Positions 16,785 to 27,248 of a DNA stretch of 64,000 nt are shown here, piece after piece. A program made the translations under genes and the position numbers. Positions within the stretch are counted from its first letter, which is position 1. Every line of letters starts with the position of its first letter. The notes under the pieces are model-generated. The model made no database searches, was not told where the DNA came from, and saw only the letters and a program-made list of their open reading frames with translations. The stretch covers positions 1 through 64,000 of the forward strand of contig NZ_JAPCWE010000003.1 of NCBI RefSeq assembly GCF_025943985.1, written 5' to 3'. Source of the stretch: Anaerorudis cellulosivorans. Lineage in GTDB: Bacteria > Bacteroidota > Bacteroidia > Bacteroidales > Dysgonomonadaceae.

Positions 16785-18935
16785 GTGAAAAAGATATTCA
16801 TATCCGTTTTAATTTCAACACTAATATCGATAACGGTCTGCGCTCAAGAAAAACAATTGACCAAGTACGTGAATCCGTTTCTCGGAACAGCTACGCTGTG
16901 GAATCCGGAAGATCTGGGATATGTGAGATCAATAAAGGAGCGTACCTGGGGAGCAGAAGTCTTTCCCGGAGCCTCATTACCTAATGCGATGGTTCAGGTA
17001 AGCCCTGTCACCCAATTTCGCAGTGGAGCAGGTTATCAATATGAGGATACGGTAATTTATGGATTTACCCATACCAATAAGGGACACTGGAACTTGCTTC
17101 ATATCCCTTTGCTTCCGGTAACGGGACCAATATCTCCAAGCAATTATTGCTCAACTTTCAGTCATAAAAATGAATCGGCTCAACCCGGTTATTATCAAGT
17201 ATTTTTGCAACGATATGGCATCAATGCCGAATTGACTTCCACACTCCGTTGTGCATACCACAAATACACTTTCCCGCAAGGGGAAGAAATGGAACTTGTG
17301 GCCGATTTGAGCCGTGCCAATAATCGGGTAAAAGACTGGAATATTAATCAGATAGGCGATTGTGCGTTTGCAGGATATCAGGATGCGGACGAAAAAATGT
17401 ATTTCTATGCATCCTGCAATTATCCGGTAATGGACATTCGTCAGCTAAAAGACAGTGTACGCGAAATTTCACTTGTAAGTTTTCGAAATGCCGACATGAA
17501 ACTACCTCTTGAACTCAAGATTGGCTTTTCGTTCGTCAGTATCGAAAACGCCAAAATGAATCTCGAGAAAGAAATGATGCATAAAAACTTTGATCAAGTT
17601 AGAAATGAAGCCAATGAAACATGGAATAAGCTGCTTTCAAAAATAATTGTGGAGGGTGGAACCGACCGTCAAAGAGGAATATTCTATTCCTGCTTGTATA
17701 GATCGTTTCTATGGCCTGCCTTACGTAGCGATATCAATGGCGATTTTAGAGATGCCAAAGGTAATATTGCAAACGAAGGATTTCGCTACTATACCGATCC
17801 TTCCTTTTGGGACGACTACAGAAACAAATTGATTTTGTTGGGAATATTATCTCCTGACGTTACGGTTGACGTCATCAAGTCTATTACCGATCGGGGAGAA
17901 AAGAAAAACGGTTATATGCCTACATTTTTTCATGGCGATCATGCCTCAGTTTTTGTAGCCGGTTCGTATCTGCGAGGATTAAGAGGATTTGACCTGAAAC
18001 GCGCCTATAAGCTCCTGTTGAAAAACGCAACTGTTCCCGGAAAAGGCGGAAGACCTTACCTGGATGAATATATGGAAAGAGGATGGATTGCAGAAAAAGA
18101 TACAACGAATGTTCGTACGTGGGAGGAATATAAAGCTGCAGTCACCAAAACTGTCGAATATGCTTATGACGACTATGCAACTGCATTAATAGCAAAGGAA
18201 CTCGGCGACCAAGACAATTACGATTTATTGATGAAACGTTCATCTAATTATAAAAATTTATTCGATCCGAGTACCGGTTTTTGGAGGGGACGAATAGACA
18301 ATGGCCAATGGATAAAAGATTTTGATCCCTATTATCCTTATTATGCCTATATGTATCGAGAAGCCAACGCTTGGCAATCCTTATTTTATGCACCTCACGA
18401 TCCTCAAGGAGTGATTGCACTTTATCCAAGTCCAACAGCCGTTGAACAAAAACTCGATTCGTTGTTTTCAGAACCGTGGAGAGGATATGAAGCTCATAAC
18501 ATGACCGGCTTTATCGGAAATTATTGTCACGGGAATCAACCGGATCATAGTATACCATACCTGTATTATTTTGTTGGCAAACAGGAAAAAGCTCAACATA
18601 TATTAGACAGCATTATGAACCGCTTCTACGACATGGGATCCGATAAACTTGCTTATGCCGGCATGGATGATGCGGGAGAAATGTCGTCATGGTATGTATT
18701 CAATGCAATCGGGTTATATACCTTTTCACCCGCCGACCCTGAATATATTATTACTGTCCCGTTATTCGATAAAATCAAAATTTCGATGGACAAGAATAAA
18801 ACAATATCGATTATAAAAAAGGGGAAAGGCAAAAAGATTAATAAAATTCTGTATGCCAATAAAAAAATAGATGGGTGGTTTATTTCTCATGATCAACTCG
18901 TTCAAGGTAAGGATCTGGTAGTTTATGTTGAATAA
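16785..18935 (+). CDS. GH92 family exo-mannosidase, probable mannosyl-phosphodiester type
   Basis: A 716-residue exported protein starting at GTG with an AAAGGG ribosome site and a signal peptide ending TVCAQ. Family 92 features run throughout: YVNPFLGT, FPGASLPNAMVQVSP, RTWEEY..., and MDDAGEMSSWYVFNAIG, whose aspartates would serve the base role and calcium site. The motif that is normally GNEPSHH is here HGNQPDHS, so the general-acid Glu is Gln585. In characterised GH92 enzymes this swap marks cleavage of mannose-alpha-1-phosphate-6-mannose, whose leaving group needs no protonation. It lies beside GH76 and SusCD, which matches phosphomannosylated yeast mannan. A plain alpha-1,2-mannosidase is the alternative. 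Confidence 0.88.
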   Translation: MKKIFISVLISTLISITVCAQEKQLTKYVNPFLGTATLWNPEDLGYVRSIKERTWGAEVFPGASLPNAMVQVSPVTQFRSGAGYQYEDTVIYGFTHTNKGHWNLLHIPLLPVTGPISPSNYCSTFSHKNESAQPGYYQVFLQRYGINAELTSTLRCAYHKYTFPQGEEMELVADLSRANNRVKDWNINQIGDCAFAGYQDADEKMYFYASCNYPVMDIRQLKDSVREISLVSFRNADMKLPLELKIGFSFVSIENAKMNLEKEMMHKNFDQVRNEANETWNKLLSKIIVEGGTDRQRGIFYSCLYRSFLWPALRSDINGDFRDAKGNIANEGFRYYTDPSFWDDYRNKLILLGILSPDVTVDVIKSITDRGEKKNGYMPTFFHGDHASVFVAGSYLRGLRGFDLKRAYKLLLKNATVPGKGGRPYLDEYMERGWIAEKDTTNVRTWEEYKAAVTKTVEYAYDDYATALIAKELGDQDNYDLLMKRSSNYKNLFDPSTGFWRGRIDNGQWIKDFDPYYPYYAYMYREANAWQSLFYAPHDPQGVIALYPSPTAVEQKLDSLFSEPWRGYEAHNMTGFIGNYCHGNQPDHSIPYLYYFVGKQEKAQHILDSIMNRFYDMGSDKLAYAGMDDAGEMSSWYVFNAIGLYTFSPADPEYIITVPLFDKIKISMDKNKTISIIKKGKGKKINKILYANKKIDGWFISHDQLVQGKDLVVYVE

Positions 18936-18963
18936 ATATCGCGCTTTCTCTATCCTAAGTATT

Positions 18964-19048
18964 ATAGGATTCATAGGATTGGAAAGATTGGAGAGAGATG
19001 CAGACGCATAGAAGTAGCGTAGGATTTATAGGATTTGCAGGATAGAGG
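18964..19048. repeat. degenerate 9-bp tandem repeats (RTAGGATTT-like)
   Basis: Two blocks of 9-base units lie in the convergent gap between GH92 and umuC. Block one has ATAGGATTC, ATAGGATTG, GAAAGATTG, GAGAGAGAT from 18964. Block two has GTAGGATTT, ATAGGATTT, GCAGGATAG from 19019. No gene is present in this 118-base gap. Confidence 0.6.
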
Positions 19049-19053
19049 AAATC

Positions 19054-20307
19054 TTATATTTCGACGACGAGAATATCGCGAATATTGGTGGTGTATTGAC
19101 GGGAAAGGTGTTCCTGGCGCATCTGGTGGCGGGTGAAATCCTGCACTCCCAGACGAACAACGTCTTTATGGTACTTGCGGTTTATCGCATCCATTTTCTC
19201 CATCAGTAACTTGTGCTTGGGATTCGAATTTAAGAACAGTGAAGGCTGATAACGGTCGGCATCCTCAAAATCCATCAGTATAACGCCTGCCCGCTTGTAA
19301 AGAAATTGTTCCTTATAGATTTGTTTCAGACCACCGACGGCAAATTTGGCCAACTCAAGAGTGGAATCGGTAGCAAAAGGAAGCCTGACCAGGATACTTG
19401 GATTATATTGCATTTCCTTCCCCTTGAAACGGTTCGTTTCGAGGAAAACCATCACTTTTCGGCAAAGCGACTGCTGAAAGCGCAGCTTTTCGGCACACAT
19501 GCTCGTGAAAGTTACGATGCGTTCCCTGATTTCTTCAACATCGCCCTTGTCGGCATCGAAGGTTCGCGTAATGGCAATACTTTGTCTTTTTTCGGGCAAT
19601 TCCATCGGGATGGAAGGGATACCGTTCAACTCTTTTTGGAGACTCAATCCGGTAACAGTCATGTATTTCTGTACCCACGATGGAGACAGATTGACAAAAT
19701 CCCACGCTTTGCGCACACCTATGGCACGAAGTTTGGCGGCATTTCTTCGGCCAATGCCCCAAACATCTTCTATATCGAGCCATTTCAGGGCTTTGATGCG
19801 CTTTTCTTCGGTGTCAATCACATGACAACCGTCTGTTCGTCCAGGAAACTTCTTGGCAATTCGGTTGGCTGCCTTAGCCAACGCCTTTGTGGGTGCAATG
19901 CCAATGCTGATGGGGATGCCCGTCCATTTCTCTACATGGGCTCTCATTTTCAGACCGTACTCCCGAAAATCGATGCTCATGCCGGAAAAATCCAGAAAAC
20001 ATTCGTCGATGGAATAGATTTCCTGCTGCGGACTGTAGCTACTCAATATCGACATTACCCGCCTGCTCATATCTCCATACAAGGGAAAATTAGCCGAAAA
20101 AACACCCACACCTCGCCTTTCAAAGACAGCCTCGTATTGATAGGCAGGAGCGCCCATCGGGATACCCAGCTTTTTGGCTTCGTTGCTGCGGGCAATAACA
20201 CAACCGTCGTTGTTGCTGAGCACCACAACGGGTTTGCCCATGAGCGACGGGTTGAACACCCGTTCGCAGGAAGCGTAAAAATTATTGCAATCGATAAGAG
20301 CGTACAT
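19054..20307 (-). CDS. umuC: Y-family DNA polymerase, UmuC-type
   Basis: A 417-residue translesion DNA polymerase subunit. It opens with [18 protein letters not shown], containing the metal-binding Asp and steric-gate region. [12 protein letters not shown] near residues 98-109 carries the catalytic Asp-Glu pair. Helix-hairpin-helix segments follow ([17 protein letters not shown] near 180-197), then the little-finger domain. It lies 124 bases downstream of umuD on the same strand, as in umuDC pairs, and is expected to be DNA-damage inducible. Length is normal and no defects are seen. Confidence 0.94.
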   Translation of the reverse strand: MYALIDCNNFYASCERVFNPSLMGKPVVVLSNNDGCVIARSNEAKKLGIPMGAPAYQYEAVFERRGVGVFSANFPLYGDMSRRVMSILSSYSPQQEIYSIDECFLDFSGMSIDFREYGLKMRAHVEKWTGIPISIGIAPTKALAKAANRIAKKFPGRTDGCHVIDTEEKRIKALKWLDIEDVWGIGRRNAAKLRAIGVRKAWDFVNLSPSWVQKYMTVTGLSLQKELNGIPSIPMELPEKRQSIAITRTFDADKGDVEEIRERIVTFTSMCAEKLRFQQSLCRKVMVFLETNRFKGKEMQYNPSILVRLPFATDSTLELAKFAVGGLKQIYKEQFLYKRAGVILMDFEDADRYQPSLFLNSNPKHKLLMEKMDAINRKYHKDVVRLGVQDFTRHQMRQEHLSRQYTTNIRDILVVEI

Positions 20308-20431
20308 ATCTATGTTTGCAAATCAATATAATATAGCAATAATATTTCGAATGAATGCTGAAGATGACTACAGAGTGCATTAAAACGGCTGATCACTATC
20401 AAAAAAACAGACGGACATAAATTACAGTACT

Positions 20432-20866
20432 TCAGTGTTTGCGAATGGAATAGCGGACAATTCCCCAAACAAAAACCCCTTGTTCGTAGTTCACCTCAAT
20501 TAAGGGAAAATCTTTGTTCGAAGGCACCAGAAAACATTTGCCGTTGTTTATTTTAATGCGCTTCAGGGTGAAAGCTCCGTCCACGTAGCAAAGGGCAATT
20601 TTGTTCTCCTCCCACTCGAGGCTTCGGTCGATAACAAGCAGGTCTCTATCTTTAAAGTCATTATCCATCGACGACCCCTTGACGCGTGCAAGAAATGTAG
20701 ATTCTTTATGCTCGATCAGCAATTCGTTAAGGTCGATGCTGTCGGTTACGAAGTCTTCGGCTGCCGAAGGAAAACCGGCCGCAATATCTCCCACAAACGG
20801 AATTTTCAATTCCGATATTTCGGGACGAAGAATCTCTATGATCTGGGTATTTATCGCTTCACTCAT
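20432..20866 (-). CDS. umuD: UmuD-type S24 self-cleaving peptidase
   Basis: A 144-residue LexA/UmuD-family protein. The cleavage site appears as AAGFPSAAED near residues 30-39 (Ala-Gly). The catalytic serine lies in VKGSSMDNDF (near residues 61-63), and the lysine follows in FTLKRIKIN. RecA-stimulated self-cleavage would activate translesion synthesis with the UmuC next to it. The start is the ATG giving MSEAINTQ; ten further codons upstream overlap the promoter box TATATTTG (20871-20878). A 16-base palindrome lies a little further upstream. Confidence 0.92.
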   Translation of the reverse strand: MSEAINTQIIEILRPEISELKIPFVGDIAAGFPSAAEDFVTDSIDLNELLIEHKESTFLARVKGSSMDNDFKDRDLLVIDRSLEWEENKIALCYVDGAFTLKRIKINNGKCFLVPSNKDFPLIEVNYEQGVFVWGIVRYSIRKH

Positions 20867-20870
20867 GCAG

Positions 20871-20897
20871 CAAATATAATTGTTTTTTCGTAACAAA
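20871..20897 (-). promoter_or_regulatory. umuD promoter boxes
   Basis: Minus-strand TATATTTG (20878-20871) is 5 bases from the umuD ATG, which implies a nearly leaderless mRNA. A second overlapping option is TACATTTG at 20901-20894. With that option the palindrome at 20909-20924 would sit in the spacer of the promoter. Confidence 0.45.
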
Positions 20898-20908
20898 TGT
20901 ACTGCTTT

Positions 20909-20924
20909 TTCGAGTGTACTCGAA
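20909..20924. promoter_or_regulatory. candidate SOS-type operator (perfect inverted repeat) upstream of umuD
   Basis: TTCGAGT-GT-ACTCGAA: two perfect 7-base arms around a 2-base centre, 43 bases before the umuD start. The location and symmetry fit a repressor site for damage-induced expression. No lexA gene is in the window, so the cognate regulator is unknown. Confidence 0.5.
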
Positions 20925-20982
20925 TGTTTTTCATGAAATGAGACGGGTCACCACTTCTTCTTCTCAAATCGCCAATGGAGTG

Positions 20983-21030
20983 AATAAAAAAAATTTAGCG
21001 TGTATGAAGCAAAATAGCCCCCTACACGCT
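20983..21030 (-). terminator. intrinsic terminator of the PEGA-like lipoprotein gene
   Basis: AGCGTGTA (20997-21004) pairs with TACACGCT (21023-21030). Reading on the minus strand the hairpin is followed after three A by a run of eight T, 16 bases after the lipoprotein stop codon. Confidence 0.65.
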
Positions 21031-21045
21031 ATCAATTATCCGATT

Positions 21046-21546
21046 TTAATTTACTCTGACTAAATGCGACTTCCAACTTTCCTGAATATCGTTAATATCA
21101 ACGATTTTCATTTCGGCATCAGCAATGTTTGCCGACTTTTCCAGTGTTTCTTTCAGATAATCGGTTTCAATTTTCCACATAGCTCCTGTTGCCGGATCAA
21201 CAATAAGCATACCTATAAGTCCCCCAAACAGTATATTGCCAAAATACCAACCATCAATCTTAAATGTTACGGGTACAACTTTATCTTCGCATCCCGGACT
21301 CGAAAACTTAACTTGATATTCGGCTCTGGTGAAAAAGCCTGAACCTGCTTTTAATTTTACTGTTGCAGGTGTATTTCCTAAAAATACTTCTTTACCGTTT
21401 TTGTCGGTAATGCTCACTTTAGCATTATTGGGCTCACTCTCGATAGAAAGAGGATATGTACTTTTGCTTACAATGGTTGCACAACTCGATAAAAGGATTG
21501 TTCCGACAATAAAAATGATCGCGGTTTTAATATAACGACTTTTCAT
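21046..21546 (-). CDS. lipoprotein with PEGA-like beta domain, function unknown
   Basis: A 166-residue lipoprotein. The signal peptide ends in the lipobox LLSSC (Cys near residue 22), directly followed by ATIVSKSTYPLSIES. Residues 30-95 form a PEGA-like beta-sandwich (SIESEPNNAKVSITDKNGKEVFLGNTPATVKL), as in many surface or periplasmic carbohydrate-associated proteins. A glycine-rich hydrophobic segment follows (WYFGNILFGGLIGMLIVDPATGAMW), which may be a membrane-inserted loop. It stands alone, with its own terminator. No function can be assigned. Confidence 0.7.
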   Translation of the reverse strand: MKSRYIKTAIIFIVGTILLSSCATIVSKSTYPLSIESEPNNAKVSITDKNGKEVFLGNTPATVKLKAGSGFFTRAEYQVKFSSPGCEDKVVPVTFKIDGWYFGNILFGGLIGMLIVDPATGAMWKIETDYLKETLEKSANIADAEMKIVDINDIQESWKSHLVRVN

Positions 21547-21846
21547 GTTTATCTTATTTTATTTATTTGATTATAAATCTATACCCTACTCGTAAGGCTT
21601 TTCGGTTCGCCCTGTTTTTTTCATTGGTTTGCGGTTTCCAATTTTTAGTGTGGTTTATGTTCAAACACTTTTTTAAGAGTCGTCATAATACATTTCCGGC
21701 GGTCTTCTTGTTTCCATCTTTCGTTACGCCATTATTTCATCCCTTTATTTCATGATTTATATTGCCGTCCAAAGTTAATTACTCTTTTTTAAAATCATCA
21801 AAAACTATTTAATTTTTTTCAGATTTAAAAGGGTATTGATAAAACC
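21547..21846. other. 300-base intergenic gap, nothing recognised
   Basis: AT-rich sequence between the lipoprotein gene and the end of ligA. One short plus-strand frame is phenylalanine-rich and shows no ribosome site or family resemblance. No hairpin, promoter pair or repeat stood out. Confidence 0.5.
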
Positions 21847-23853
<2,007 letters not shown>

Positions 23854-23889
23854 TTAAGCTATAATTAAATAGTGAGAGACGAGAGATGG

Positions 23890-24921
23890 TTAGGGAACGT
23901 CGTTGCCGATATCAACCGAAACGTTCAGCATTTGTTGAAAAAACAACTTGCCTTCGGAAAAATGCAGGTTGATATTTAATCGCACTTTGGTTCTCCGCGT
24001 TTCCGCAAACCGAATATACCATTCGCTTTCAGCATACGATTTTCCCCTCAAAAACGGAGTACCCCAATAGAGATCGCCCCCGAAAGTTTCGAACAACCGC
24101 ATCCGCGGATCGCCCACATAGAATGTATTTTGTGTACCTATGCCATGATATTCGGCATTGAGGCGGGCTATAAACCCTACCGGTTTAAACAATCTGCCTT
24201 CAATGTGACGATCTCTCTCGTATCCCATCAATATTCCTGCCGAAACCATTCCTCCAACTGTTCCGGGATTGTCATACTGCAATCCCACAGATGCCTGCAA
24301 CTGCATATTTTCACTTACGCCCCAATCAGGTGTCGAAGGACGGGTATTCGCATAATGAAACATATACGATTGAAAATCGGCAAAAAATAATTCATGGGCA
24401 GCTTTTCCCGAAAAACCGATAAAAAAATTCTCACGTGTGGTGGGTGTGGCATATCCGGTCCAATCCATCCATGCGTCAAAAAAATTATCCCTGCTGCCTA
24501 TCCGAAAAAATACACCCTGAATAAGCGGGAGAAAATGATTGACGGAATCGTTGAAAAAAAAAGTATTGTAATTAGAGAGGACATCTTTTCGTGGAAAGGC
24601 GCCTGCACGGAAAAGAATTTTCGGTGTTTGATATTGGTAATAAAGCGTAACGTCGACCTTATCGATTGCTTTTTTCATTCCGGGGATTTTCAGCAAATTC
24701 ACTCCTCCGTAAAGAGCGTGAACAGAATCCCACTTCACACTTCCGATGGGATTGAGCCATATGCCGTTCATTGTTTGTGAACCAACGAAAGACGATCCGG
24801 AATATTCGGTATTGTCGAAAAAATATTCGAATCCCGCTTTCCAACGATATTCTTGAGCATTAACAAGAAATAGCGAAAAAAGCATCAACGCGGCAGACAA
24901 GAACAATCGTTGCACAAGCAA
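23890..24921 (-). CDS. predicted outer-membrane beta-barrel protein, function unknown
   Basis: A 343-residue exported protein. The signal peptide ends LVNAQ, followed by alternating hydrophobic/aromatic strands rich in Tyr, Phe and Trp (YRWKAGFEYFFDN, VDVTLYYQYQTPKILF, AESEWYIRF), the look of a membrane barrel. The C-terminus is not the classical aromatic but the strands are consistent to the end. It starts 5 bases after panD on the same strand, so it may share that transcript. Conserved Bacteroidetes proteins of this kind sit next to panCD; no ligand or enzymatic motif is visible. Confidence 0.65.
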   Translation of the reverse strand: MLVQRLFLSAALMLFSLFLVNAQEYRWKAGFEYFFDNTEYSGSSFVGSQTMNGIWLNPIGSVKWDSVHALYGGVNLLKIPGMKKAIDKVDVTLYYQYQTPKILFRAGAFPRKDVLSNYNTFFFNDSVNHFLPLIQGVFFRIGSRDNFFDAWMDWTGYATPTTRENFFIGFSGKAAHELFFADFQSYMFHYANTRPSTPDWGVSENMQLQASVGLQYDNPGTVGGMVSAGILMGYERDRHIEGRLFKPVGFIARLNAEYHGIGTQNTFYVGDPRMRLFETFGGDLYWGTPFLRGKSYAESEWYIRFAETRRTKVRLNINLHFSEGKLFFQQMLNVSVDIGNDVP

Positions 24922-24926
24922 AAATA

Positions 24927-25283
24927 TTACCTTTTTATTTTGTTCGTTTTTTCCTCTACCTTAACAATGGTAGGTTTAAAGGCTTTGGCTTCTTCAAGCG
25001 TCATTATGGCATAACTCATAATAATCACGATATCGCCCTTTTGTACTTTGCGAGCAGCAGCACCGTTCAAACAAATTATTCCCGATCCTCTTTCTCCGGG
25101 TATCACATAGGTTTCGAAACGTTCGCCATTATTGTTGTTCATTACGGAAACCTTTTCGTTAACCAACATGTTGGCTGCATCAATAAGATCTTCATCGATG
25201 GTAATGCTGCCTTCATAATTAAGATCAGCATCGGTAACGGTTGCCCGGTGAATTTTCGATTTCAATACTTCAATATACATCAT
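24927..25283 (-). CDS. panD: aspartate 1-decarboxylase
   Basis: A 118-residue pyruvoyl enzyme making beta-alanine for pantothenate. The self-processing Gly-Ser is in YEGSITID; starting from the second methionine, Ser falls at residue 25 as in E. coli PanD. A conserved substrate-binding region follows ([17 protein letters not shown]) with the C-terminal YAIM segment. The start overlaps the panC stop (ATGATG around TGA), so the two are translationally coupled. Product beta-alanine is the substrate of PanC. Confidence 0.95.
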   Translation of the reverse strand: MMYIEVLKSKIHRATVTDADLNYEGSITIDEDLIDAANMLVNEKVSVMNNNNGERFETYVIPGERGSGIICLNGAAARKVQKGDIVIIMSYAIMTLEEAKAFKPTIVKVEEKTNKIKR

Positions 25284-26137
25284 TGGTTTTCAATTTTTTT
25301 ATATGAAATGTTATCAATCAATCGCACATCACCACAAAATACGGCAATGCACCCTACCACGTAAGCCGAATCGTTCCAATCCGAAACAGCCTGCAATGTG
25401 TTTCCATCTACTATATCAAAATACTCGACGCGCAAGCCGTCGATTTGATTGATTCGGTTAGTCACAAAATCAAGAGTTTCCTGTATGCTTTTTTCGTTAA
25501 CGAAATCGGTACTTAGGCGCAAACTTCGATAGATTTCGGCCGCCTCTTGGCGTTGCTCTTCCGATAATCGCAAATTGCGACTACTCATGGCCAAACCGCT
25601 CGTTTCGCGAACGATAGGAACACCCACAATTTCAACCGGTATGGCCAATTGTCGCACCATTTCACGCACAATAGCCAGTTGTTGGAAATCTTTCTCTCCA
25701 AAATAAGCTCTGGTGGGCTTTACGGCATAAAACAATTTGCTCACAATCTGTGCAACGCCATTGAAATGCCCGGGACGAAAACGGCCTTCCATGACTTTAT
25801 CCAGCATCCCGAAATCGAAAACGCGCGTATCCGGCTCGGGATACATTTCTTCTACCGAAGGAACAAAAGCAACGGTAACCCCTATACTCTCGAGCAACGC
25901 ACAATCGGCATCCGAATTGCGGGGATAAAGACGAAAATCTTCTTTATCGTTAAATTGGGTGGGATTGACAAAAACGCTGACCACTGCCACTTCATTCTCT
26001 CCGACACATTGTTTCACCAATGCAGCATGCCCTTGATGCAATGCGCCCATCGTCGGCACCAAACCTATCGATTTTCCCTTATCCCTTAAAGGTTGGAGAA
26101 ACCGATCGAGATCAGCAACAGTCTTTATAATTTCCAT
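25280..26137 (-). CDS. panC: pantothenate synthetase
   Basis: A 285-residue enzyme that joins pantoate and beta-alanine using ATP. Class I nucleotidyltransferase motifs: [15 protein letters not shown] (HxGH-type) near residues 24-38, and the SSRN signature (MSSRNLRLS) near residue 186. [12 protein letters not shown], near 149-160, binds pantoate and ATP. It overlaps panD by four bases. It is transcribed divergently from the glycogen-synthase-like gene, an arrangement commonly seen in Bacteroidales. Confidence 0.96.
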   Translation of the reverse strand: MEIIKTVADLDRFLQPLRDKGKSIGLVPTMGALHQGHAALVKQCVGENEVAVVSVFVNPTQFNDKEDFRLYPRNSDADCALLESIGVTVAFVPSVEEMYPEPDTRVFDFGMLDKVMEGRFRPGHFNGVAQIVSKLFYAVKPTRAYFGEKDFQQLAIVREMVRQLAIPVEIVGVPIVRETSGLAMSSRNLRLSEEQRQEAAEIYRSLRLSTDFVNEKSIQETLDFVTNRINQIDGLRVEYFDIVDGNTLQAVSDWNDSAYVVGCIAVFCGDVRLIDNISYKKIENQ

Positions 26138-26293
26138 TTTTATACATTGTCAGAAAAACATGCAAAGCAACAAAATTTTTGTCACATAACGAAACCTCTT
26201 CCCCATTATCTTGTCTTTCTGTCGACTATCATTTTTTAATAAAAATGATAAATCCCTGAAAATAAGGTAATAAGAAAAACAATCTCGATTTAT

Positions 26294-26327
26294 TTTGTTA
26301 TTATGCGGATTTTTTTTATTATCTTTG
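26294..26327 (+). promoter_or_regulatory. promoter of the glycogen-synthase-like gene
   Basis: TTTG at 26294-26297 and TATCTTTG at 26320-26327, 22 bases apart. The promoter overlaps an in-frame ATG at 26303, which excludes that codon as the real start. Confidence 0.65.
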
Positions 26328-26353
26328 TACTGAATTTTAGATATATAGCCAAA

Positions 26354-27169
26354 ATGAGTCAGAAAAAAGTTTTATTTATTTCACAGGAGATTTACCCATA
26401 CTTACCGGAAACACAAATTTCACTTACTGCCAGAAATTTACCGCAAGCCATACAGGAACGGGGGCATGAAATACGCACTTTTATGCCTAAATACGGCAAT
26501 ATCAATGAACGACGCAATCAATTGCATGAAGTGATTCGTCTTTCGGGAATGAATCTTATTATAGACGATACCGATCACTCACTCATCATCAAAGTGGCAT
26601 CTATTCAACCGGCGAGAATGCAGGTTTATTTTATTGATAACGACGATTTCTTTCAAAGAAAAGGAACCGTAGTAAACAAAAATGGTGAAGAATATGACGA
26701 TAATGCCGAGCGCAGCATTTTCTTTATCCGCGGTGTAATGGAAACCATCAAGAAACTCCGATGGATACCCGATATCATTCATTGCCACGGATGGATGACA
26801 GCGATAGCACCTCTTTATATTAAAAAGGGATATGCCGACGATCCCTGTTTTACTAACTCAAAAGTAATTTATTCGGTTTATGATAACGGTTTTAAAAAAG
26901 AGTTTCAACCCGATTTCCCAAAAAAATTGAAATTTGATACACTCGGCGACAAAGAAATTGAAGAATTAACCAAACGTGGCATATTCGATTTTAACACATT
27001 GACCAAATTGGCAATTGACTATTCGGATGGAGTGGTGCAAGGAAGTGAAGAAATACCGCATGAAATAAAAAATTATATTGCCGATAAGAAAGTTAATTTC
27101 TTGGATTACGAAAAAGATTTTAACAAAAGTGTCGAGGCAATCGAAAATTTCTACGAAGAACTCGAATAA
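26354..27169 (+). CDS. GT5 N-terminal-domain protein (degenerate 'glycogen synthase')
   Basis: A 271-residue protein resembling only the N-terminal Rossmann half of glycogen/starch synthase (GT5): FISQEIYPYLPE, AIQERGHEIRTFMPKYG, and DIIHCHGWMTAIAPLYIKKGY near residues 140-160. The whole C-terminal nucleotide-sugar domain is missing. The ADP-glucose lysine motif KTGGL of true synthases is replaced by LPETQIS. It therefore is unlikely to polymerise glucose. The ATG at 26354 lies 26 bases after the -7 promoter box. The DUF4270 gene begins 79 bases downstream on the same strand. The pair recurs in Bacteroidales and may work together, but the role is unknown. Confidence 0.8.
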   Translation: MSQKKVLFISQEIYPYLPETQISLTARNLPQAIQERGHEIRTFMPKYGNINERRNQLHEVIRLSGMNLIIDDTDHSLIIKVASIQPARMQVYFIDNDDFFQRKGTVVNKNGEEYDDNAERSIFFIRGVMETIKKLRWIPDIIHCHGWMTAIAPLYIKKGYADDPCFTNSKVIYSVYDNGFKKEFQPDFPKKLKFDTLGDKEIEELTKRGIFDFNTLTKLAIDYSDGVVQGSEEIPHEIKNYIADKKVNFLDYEKDFNKSVEAIENFYEELE

Positions 27170-27248
27170 AAGTTTTCGCGTCTGCCATTTTTTTATCCCG
27201 TTATTTTTTCGGATATTTGCGCAGTTAAAAAACAAATTTTTGAAACGG

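Noticed and set aside
19306-20331. 341-codon frame opposite umuC
   Set aside because: Antisense shadow; umuC motifs on the minus strand are complete.
21567-21755. 62-codon Phe-rich frame in the gap before ligA
   Set aside because: No ribosome site, no family resemblance, low-complexity composition.
26303-26353. Upstream ATG as start of the glycogen-synthase-like gene
   Set aside because: It lies between the promoter boxes, so it would not be in the mRNA.
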